A stretch of 7,010 nt of DNA from Bacillota bacterium. GTDB lineage: Bacteria; Bacillota; Clostridia; Peptostreptococcales; Anaerovoracaceae. Within the stretch, counting starts at the first letter, position 1; each line of letters begins with the position of its first letter. The stretch covers positions 1 through 7,010 of the forward strand of contig JAFZRG010000236.1 of the NCBI GenBank assembly GCA_017619985.1, written 5' to 3'. Of this stretch, positions 1 to 4,574 are shown piece after piece. Under the pieces are notes generated by a model, which was not told the origin of the DNA, ran no database searches, and was given only the letters and a program-made list of their open reading frames with translations. The position numbers and the translations under genes were made by a program.

Positions 1-3000
1 ACAGACCGCCGCCGGAGTTCAGCAGGCGGGACAGATTCTCGCCCGAAGATACGGTCTTGGCCGTGGTCACATCGTCGCCTTCTACGAGCACGCTTCCCGT
101 GATGAGCACTTCCGCCAGGCCGATGTGAATCGGCGTGCCTTCGATGACCATCTGATCCAGCGCGCGCACGTTCGTGCGGCCCGCTTCACCGGCTTTGGCC
201 GTCAGCTTTCCGATGCGCCACGTGCCCGGCGTCGTGCCTTCCTTGTGCTTCGGTTCGAATTCGACCCAGCGCAGTTCAGCCATGCCCGGAACGAGCATCT
301 TGACCGTATCCACGCTGCCCGCTTCGAAGCCTCTGCCGGATCTCACGAACGGACGGATGTCCGGATAGTATTCCTCGCGCAGGATGCCGTAGATATCGTA
401 ATAGCCGACCGTCATGCTGATCGGTTCCTTCGTTCCGCTCAGCGACGTCGCGTCGTCTGTCGCGGTCTCGATCTCCATCTCCAGCAGGCCGACCGCGCCG
501 CTGAACGGCAGGCGCGTCGACGTGGATTTCGGGGTCACGGGCTCCTGGACGCTGTATTCGTTCAGGACGTTGCCCTCCATATCCATGTTCAGGACGTAGA
601 TGCCTTCGACCGGCACCTCGACCCCGCCCAGGGATACCAGGCTGACGCCGGCGATCTCCGACACGGCGCCCGCATCGAAGTTCATCTCGATGAGCTGGCC
701 CGGTTCGATCGAACTGACGCCCAGATCGCTCAGATAGACGTATCTGCTGCGCAGCACCTGAGAGCCCGGATGGTCCGGACGGAAGAACAGCGCGACGGCC
801 AGATCCTTCGTTTCAGGTTCCAGGTTCTGCGATGCGGCAGCCGTAGTCACCTGCAGATAGACCTTCTGCTTGTGCGGATAGCCTTCCGCATCCGAGATCG
901 TCATGGACGCACCGATGTCCGCGTTGCCGACGCTGCCGAGGTAGTACGTCTCCATCAGCACGCCGCTGCGGATCCGCTGCAGGATGCCGTAACGGATGGG
1001 CGACTGCAGGATGCGCGCGGATTCGGATTTGACGTCCACGCCGTCCAGCGTCATGAAGTTCTGCGCGTTCAGGCCGAGCGCGTAGAAGACCGGGCTTCCG
1101 TCGGAAGCGACGCCGAGCTGCATCGACCCGGTCGCGGTCTGTCTGGGCAGCAGGTTCGACGCGTCGGTAAAGCGGATGGCCGCCGTCAGGTCGTAATCCT
1201 TCGGGTTCGCCGAAGTATCGGCCGTGGACGGATACAGGAAAAGATTGAACGTATCGTCCTTGGACTTCGGCTCTCTCGCGATCGTGCTCGCCCAGGTGCT
1301 CGCCTGCGCGTTGTATTCCACAGGTCTTAAGTCGAACGCGAAATCGAAGCTTTCGACCGCCGTCTCCTGCAGTTTTCTGTAGATGTCGAAGTGATGGACC
1401 AGATTCTCGTCCCGGTTCCAGGTCGTGATCAGCTTCGGGTCCTCGCCGTCCGCGTAGCGGAACGCGTATTCGCCGTACGCATTGATATACCGTGTGCCGG
1501 TGCCGCGGACCATGTAGATGTCCACGGAGGTGATGTTCCAGTCGGTCACGACGTCGCTGCGTACCGTGAAGGTCATGTCGACGAACTCGTACAGATCCTT
1601 GACGTTCACGTAGAAGTAATCGACCGTGGACGGACGGAACTGGTATGCGGGATCGCTCACGTAGTAATCCACGTTGCCGTCCTCGCCTTCCAGAGCGACC
1701 GTTCTGACCTTCTTTCCCGTACGTCCCGCGTACTCGTTCATTAGTTCGATGCCGTCGAGGTTCGTGACAGGCTGGAGGTTTCCGTCAGAATCGAAATAGT
1801 TGTACGCGATCTGCAGACCGCCCGCCAGGATCTCGTTCTTCGCGACGGCAGTCTCGCCGTCCTTGCCGATGCCGCTGGTATTCGGATACGGGCCTGTCGT
1901 GACCGCGACCAGGAATTTCGCCGTGTAGCTGGATTCCGTGATGAGATACGTCGAGCACAGTTCGCTTATCGTGTGACCTTCTGCGCCTTTGATGCTGGTG
2001 ACCTCGCCGGGATCCTGGTATTTGATGCTGACCCAGGAACCCTTGCCGTCCTCGCCGGTGCAGTCCGCGACCCAGGTGGGACTGAACGCGTCGTTGGTCT
2101 CCTTCATGACCTCGATGCTCTTGATCTTCAGCTTATCGTAGATGTCGCCGTTGCCGTCCTGGTTGTCCGGAAGGACGCGGATGGACACCAGTTCGCCGTA
2201 GTCCTGGCTCGTGGTGATCTTGAACTGCGTCTTCGTGCCGGTGCGGAACGCGTCGCCTACGATCTGCTGGTTCGCCAGCGTGCAGCCGCTCTTGCCGCTT
2301 TCGAAGACGAGCTGGAAGTAGAACAGGTTGCGGGATCCGCAGTCGTCGTCTTCCGCGTTCGTCTTGTCGCCGGCCACGTTGACCGTCACGTCGTAGATGC
2401 AGCGTTCCTTCGTGAAGCCGAAGTTCTGCTGCGTATCCGCGTACGTCATGTAGTGGCGGTACTGCGACCAGTCGATATCTTCCTGTCTGTCGACTTCGCT
2501 GCCTTTGCCGTCGTAGGTATGCGTCGTGTCGTCGTCCTGGACGAGGTTGCCCGCCTTCCACGTGCTTCCCGGCGCTGTCGGATCGGGCTGCGTGCTTCCC
2601 GGAGGATAGACGGTGCCGATCTCGAACGAAACGTTCGGCGCGATGACCGTACGGGAATAACGGACGTGAGACAGGAATCTCGGACCGCTTCCGTCAGCCA
2701 TTTTTTCGGAACTCTTCACTTCTTCCCAGACCGTTTTGCGGCTGGTGTAATTCCCGACCTTGGCGATGCTGATGCCGCAGAACTGCCATTCGTCGTTGCC
2801 TTCCAGCTTGACGTTGACGCCGGTGAACTTATTGACGCCCTGCATCGGGACTATGAACTGGATCGTGCTCCCCTGGGACAGGCCGTACTGATACGCGAAG
2901 TCCACGACGTTGCCGGGCCAGTCGCCGTAGAACGAACGGACGTAATCTTTGACGTTATACGTGGTGCTCGTCGCCGGTTTTCCCTTCAGGTTCTCATAGT

Positions 3001-4570
3001 TGAAGGAGATCGTCAGATCGCTGACCGTACCAGCCGTCAGGACGTTGTCCGTGGACATGGTGATCAGATAGCGGTCCATCTGGTCCTCCGGCTTGAGGAC
3101 AGGCGCGTGTTTGGATTCTGCCGTATAGTACGTCAGAGGGAGATTCTTCGGCGATGCCGGATCCACGAGAGTTCCGTCGACGGAAGTCGCCGTGCTGTAG
3201 CAGACCGGATTCAGTTCGCCGGGCGCGATATCGTACAGCAGCGTCGCGCCGTTCTCCCCTTCGAGATACGCGTTGCACGTCGCAGTGGTATATGCGGAGA
3301 AACTCAGCACGCGGATCTTTTCCTTATCGCTCGCTGCCGCTCTCTCCGCGCGCAGTTCGTTCGAACCTACGGGAGTCATATGCGTCTTCTCGATGGCAGC
3401 CTTCTCGCCGGTCACGATGCTGACGGTATTGATCTTCGCGCAATCCGGCAGCAGAGCCGGGATCACGATCGTATCGCCCTGCTGCGCGTAGCCGCAGATC
3501 GCGATATCGCCGGCCATTTCGTAGACCGGACCGAGCGTGTTTGCGATCAGGGGCAGAGAAATATCGCGCTGGCAGTCGAATATATCCGTGTAGCGGATGG
3601 TGAGCGCCGCGCATTCGCAGAACCGCTGCACGCTCAGCTTCGAACGGGCTCCCAGGCTGTAGCGCCCGGCCAGGCATTCGAAACCGCCGTCGCCCGAATC
3701 CGCCAGATCCAGGCGCAGCGCGACTCTCTGACTGTTCTGGGATTTATGTTCCATCCCCACGTGAATGGGCAGATGATACTTATCGGTAAAGGCCTCGCCT
3801 TCTCCGTCGTTCACGAGTACGACGCCCGCGGCGCCGCCCTTCTGATCCATGCCGACGATATTGAACGTACCGCCGCTGTTTTCCCAGCGGAAGATGCCTC
3901 CGCCGTTGTTCATGCCGACTTCCGCGGCGACTTTGCCCGCAAAGTCGATGTATCCCTTATCGGAGTACCAGCCGTACATGTCGAGCCCGTACAGCGTATC
4001 GACGCTGAAAATGCGGATGCCCTGGCAGACCCAGTCGCTGCGGGTATTCGTCTTCTTGCCGAAGATCTGGATCTTATCGAAATGCTTTATCTTTGCCGGC
4101 GCGGTGAACAGGAACTGGTCCGTCTGGACCGATCCCATGGCCTTGTTGGTATCCAGAGCGGGGATAGTATATCCGAGCAGCGTCTGGATCGAGCGGATCC
4201 TTCTCGTGCGGGACCCTGCCTGATTGGCGATCTCGTAGCCGCGTTCGATGGCGTCAATGCCGGGCATGATGATCTCCGAGCGCTTTCTGCCGTTCTCATC
4301 CGTATAATGCACGGCGAAATACATGACGTTGTCCGCCGTCGTTCCGCCGGTATTGGTGCCGGTGCTGACCTCCAGGATATAGGTGGCGTTCTGCGTTCTT
4401 CCTTCCGATACCGCAGCCTGAGCACCCAGGATGTCCCAGGACCGCGAAGCCGCAGCCGGAGTTTCGTCGTCCGCAAAGGCCGAGACCGGCAGCATCGTGA
4501 CCGCCAGACAGGCTGAAAGTACCAGGGCGATCAGCCGTTTGTTCAGTTGTCCGAATCCTTTTCCTTTCAT
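1..4570 (-). CDS. Giant secreted multi-module protein of unknown function, 3' end outside window
   Basis: I do not recognise this as a named protein. The frame starts at ATG 4570 and has no stop through codon 1523 at the left edge, so the protein exceeds 1523 residues; any anchor (LPXTG or a membrane helix) would lie beyond the window. The start is supported by a well-placed AGGAG and an immediate signal peptide (residues 1-33). The mature part is rich in beta-type sequence, Thr, Ser, Gly, Asp and Tyr, with no transmembrane segment seen. It appears to contain up to eight diverged modules of ~100-140 residues that share a 'Y/F-x-D' strand and a later 'W-x-x-x-x-I-x-I' strand, resembling PLAT/LH2-type beta sandwiches. 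There are 15 cysteines between residues 182 and 872 and none from 873 to 1523. Its position directly behind a VirB4 gene suggests an extracellular or surface part of the conjugation apparatus, for example an adhesin; that is inference. Alternatives are a cargo surface protein of the element. Confidence 0.9.
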   Translation of the reverse strand, partial: MKGKGFGQLNKRLIALVLSACLAVTMLPVSAFADDETPAAASRSWDILGAQAAVSEGRTQNATYILEVSTGTNTGGTTADNVMYFAVHYTDENGRKRSEIIMPGIDAIERGYEIANQAGSRTRRIRSIQTLLGYTIPALDTNKAMGSVQTDQFLFTAPAKIKHFDKIQIFGKKTNTRSDWVCQGIRIFSVDTLYGLDMYGWYSDKGYIDFAGKVAAEVGMNNGGGIFRWENSGGTFNIVGMDQKGGAAGVVLVNDGEGEAFTDKYHLPIHVGMEHKSQNSQRVALRLDLADSGDGGFECLAGRYSLGARSKLSVQRFCECAALTIRYTDIFDCQRDISLPLIANTLGPVYEMAGDIAICGYAQQGDTIVIPALLPDCAKINTVSIVTGEKAAIEKTHMTPVGSNELRAERAAASDKEKIRVLSFSAYTTATCNAYLEGENGATLLYDIAPGELNPVCYSTATSVDGTLVDPASPKNLPLTYYTAESKHAPVLKPEDQMDRYLITMSTDNVLTAGTVSDLTISFNYENLKGKPATSTTYNVKDYVRSFYGDWPGNVVDFAYQYGLSQGSTIQFIVPMQGVNKFTGVNVKLEGNDEWQFCGISIAKVGNYTSRKTVWEEVKSSEKMADGSGPRFLSHVRYSRTVIAPNVSFEIGTVYPPGSTQPDPTAPGSTWKAGNLVQDDDTTHTYDGKGSEVDRQEDIDWSQYRHYMTYADTQQNFGFTKERCIYDVTVNVAGDKTNAEDDDCGSRNLFYFQLVFESGKSGCTLANQQIVGDAFRTGTKTQFKITTSQDYGELVSIRVLPDNQDGNGDIYDKLKIKSIEVMKETNDAFSPTWVADCTGEDGKGSWVSIKYQDPGEVTSIKGAEGHTISELCSTYLITESSYTAKFLVAVTTGPYPNTSGIGKDGETAVAKNEILAGGLQIAYNYFDSDGNLQPVTNLDGIELMNEYAGRTGKKVRTVALEGEDGNVDYYVSDPAYQFRPSTVDYFYVNVKDLYEFVDMTFTVRSDVVTDWNITSVDIYMVRGTGTRYINAYGEYAFRYADGEDPKLITTWNRDENLVHHFDIYRKLQETAVESFDFAFDLRPVEYNAQASTWASTIAREPKSKDDTFNLFLYPSTADTSANPKDYDLTAAIRFTDASNLLPRQTATGSMQLGVASDGSPVFYALGLNAQNFMTLDGVDVKSESARILQSPIRYGILQRIRSGVLMETYYLGSVGNADIGASMTISDAEGYPHKQKVYLQVTTAAASQNLEPETKDLAVALFFRPDHPGSQVLRSRYVYLSDLGVSSIEPGQLIEMNFDAGAVSEIAGVSLVSLGGVEVPVEGIYVLNMDMEGNVLNEYSVQEPVTPKSTSTRLPFSGAVGLLEMEIETATDDATSLSGTKEPISMTVGYYDIYGILREEYYPDIRPFVRSGRGFEAGSVDTVKMLVPGMAELRWVEFEPKHKEGTTPGTWRIGKLTAKAGEAGRTNVRALDQMVIEGTPIHIGLAEVLITGSVLVEGDDVTTAKTVSSGENLSRLLNSGGGL
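131..490 (-). other. Module 8, PLAT-like beta-sandwich candidate
   Basis: Residues 1361-1480. 'LLEMEIETATDDATSLSGT' opens it, 'ISMTVGYYDIYGILREEYYP' is the Y-x-D strand, 'GSVDTVKMLVPGMAELRWV' the penultimate strand, and 'GTWRIGKLTAKAG' the Trp closing strand. It matches module 1 in order and spacing style and lies near the left edge, so further copies may continue outside the window. Confidence 0.45.
581..859 (-). other. Module 7, weak beta-module candidate
   Basis: Residues 1238-1330. 'VYLQVTTAAASQNLEPETKD' could be an opening strand, 'LAVALFFRPDHPGSQVLRS' the second, 'GQLIEMNFDAGAVSEIAGV' the penultimate, and 'VEGIYVLNMD' the closing strand. Trp is absent. Confidence 0.35.
911..1255 (-). 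other. Module 6, weak beta-module candidate
   Basis: Residues 1106-1220. 'DLTAAIRFTDASNLLPRQ' resembles the Y/F-x-D strand of the other modules, and 'FMTLDGVDVKSESA' may be a later strand. The closing strand and Trp are not recognisable, so this is a tentative repeat. Confidence 0.3.
1511..1924 (-). other. Module 5, PLAT-like beta-sandwich candidate
   Basis: Residues 883-1020. 'KFLVAVTTGPYPNTSGIG' opens it, 'LQIAYNYFDSDGNLQPV' is the Y-x-D strand, 'STVDYFYVNVKDLYEFVDM' the penultimate strand, and 'TDWNITSVDIYMVRG' the Trp-containing closing strand, aligned with the closing strands of modules 1 and 3. Confidence 0.5.
2096..2401 (-). other. Module 4, best PLAT/LH2-like candidate
   Basis: Residues 724-825. 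'YDVTVNVAGDKTNAEDDDCG' is followed by 'NLFYFQLVFESGKSG', 'AFRTGTKTQFKIT', 'GELVSIRVLPDN' and 'DKLKIKSIEVM'. The order (strand with a Gly-Asp turn, F-x-x-G-T, G-x-L-x-x-I-x-V-x-x-D-N, closing strand) is close to the PLAT consensus; the usual Trp of the last strand is replaced by Leu. Confidence 0.55.
2543..2611 (-). other. Pro/Gly/Ser/Thr linker
   Basis: Residues 654-676 contain PPGSTQPDPTAPGST, a typical flexible linker between folded parts. It contains two PGST units and separates the region of modules 1-3 from modules 4-8. Confidence 0.6.
2741..3073 (-). other. Module 3, PLAT-like beta-sandwich candidate
   Basis: Residues 500-610. 'YLITMSTDNVLTAGTVSDL' matches the opening strand, 'TISFNYENLKGK' the second, 'STIQFIVPMQGVNKFTGV' the penultimate, and 'DEWQFCGISIAKVG' the closing strand. 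'DEWQFCGISI' lines up directly with 'SDWVCQGIRI' of module 1. Confidence 0.5.
3401..3727 (-). other. Module 2, weaker beta-module candidate
   Basis: Residues 282-390. 'LTIRYTDIFDCQRDISLP' parallels the Y-x-D strand of module 1, and 'GDTIVIPALLPDCAKINTV' parallels its penultimate strand. The closing strand may lie further on, near 'KEKIRVLSFSAY' (residues 416-427), where the Trp is missing. It carries five cysteines between 318 and 377. Confidence 0.35.
3971..4390 (-). other. Module 1, PLAT-like beta-sandwich candidate
   Basis: Residues 61-200. The layout is 'YILEVSTGTNTGGTTADNV', then 'YFAVHYTDENGRKR', then 'QFLFTAPAKIKHFDKIQIF', ending with 'SDWVCQGIRIFSV'. The start strand with TG and GT, the late Trp and the final alternating hydrophobic strand follow the plan of PLAT/LH2 domains. 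The similarity is by eye only. Confidence 0.5.
4472..4570 (-). other. Sec signal peptide of the secreted protein
   Basis: Residues 1-33 have a Lys/Arg-containing n-region (MKGKGFGQLNKR), a hydrophobic core (LIALVLSACLAVTML) and a PVSAFA end, with likely signal peptidase I cleavage after AFA and before DDE. Cys21 lies within the hydrophobic core and is not followed by a clear mature start, so a lipobox is unlikely. Confidence 0.93.
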
Positions 4571-4574
4571 CCTT

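Noticed and set aside
125..1330. Plus-strand open frame of 401 codons with Arg/His/Asp-rich product
   Set aside because: Same shadow effect; it lies opposite modules 6-8 of the minus-strand protein, and I see no ribosome binding site or known motif.
4507..4510. Cys21 in the signal peptide as a lipoprotein lipobox
   Set aside because: LSAC at residues 18-21 resembles a lipobox, but it sits in the middle of the hydrophobic core and is followed by further hydrophobic residues and a good AFA signal peptidase I site at 31-33.
1973..4516. Plus-strand open frame of 847 codons, opposite the secreted-protein gene
   Set aside because: It is antisense to a frame with a signal peptide, a good ribosome binding site and coherent protein sequence. 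Its own product is rich in Arg, Asp, Val and Ala with no recognisable domain, as expected when GC-rich third positions remove antisense stops.
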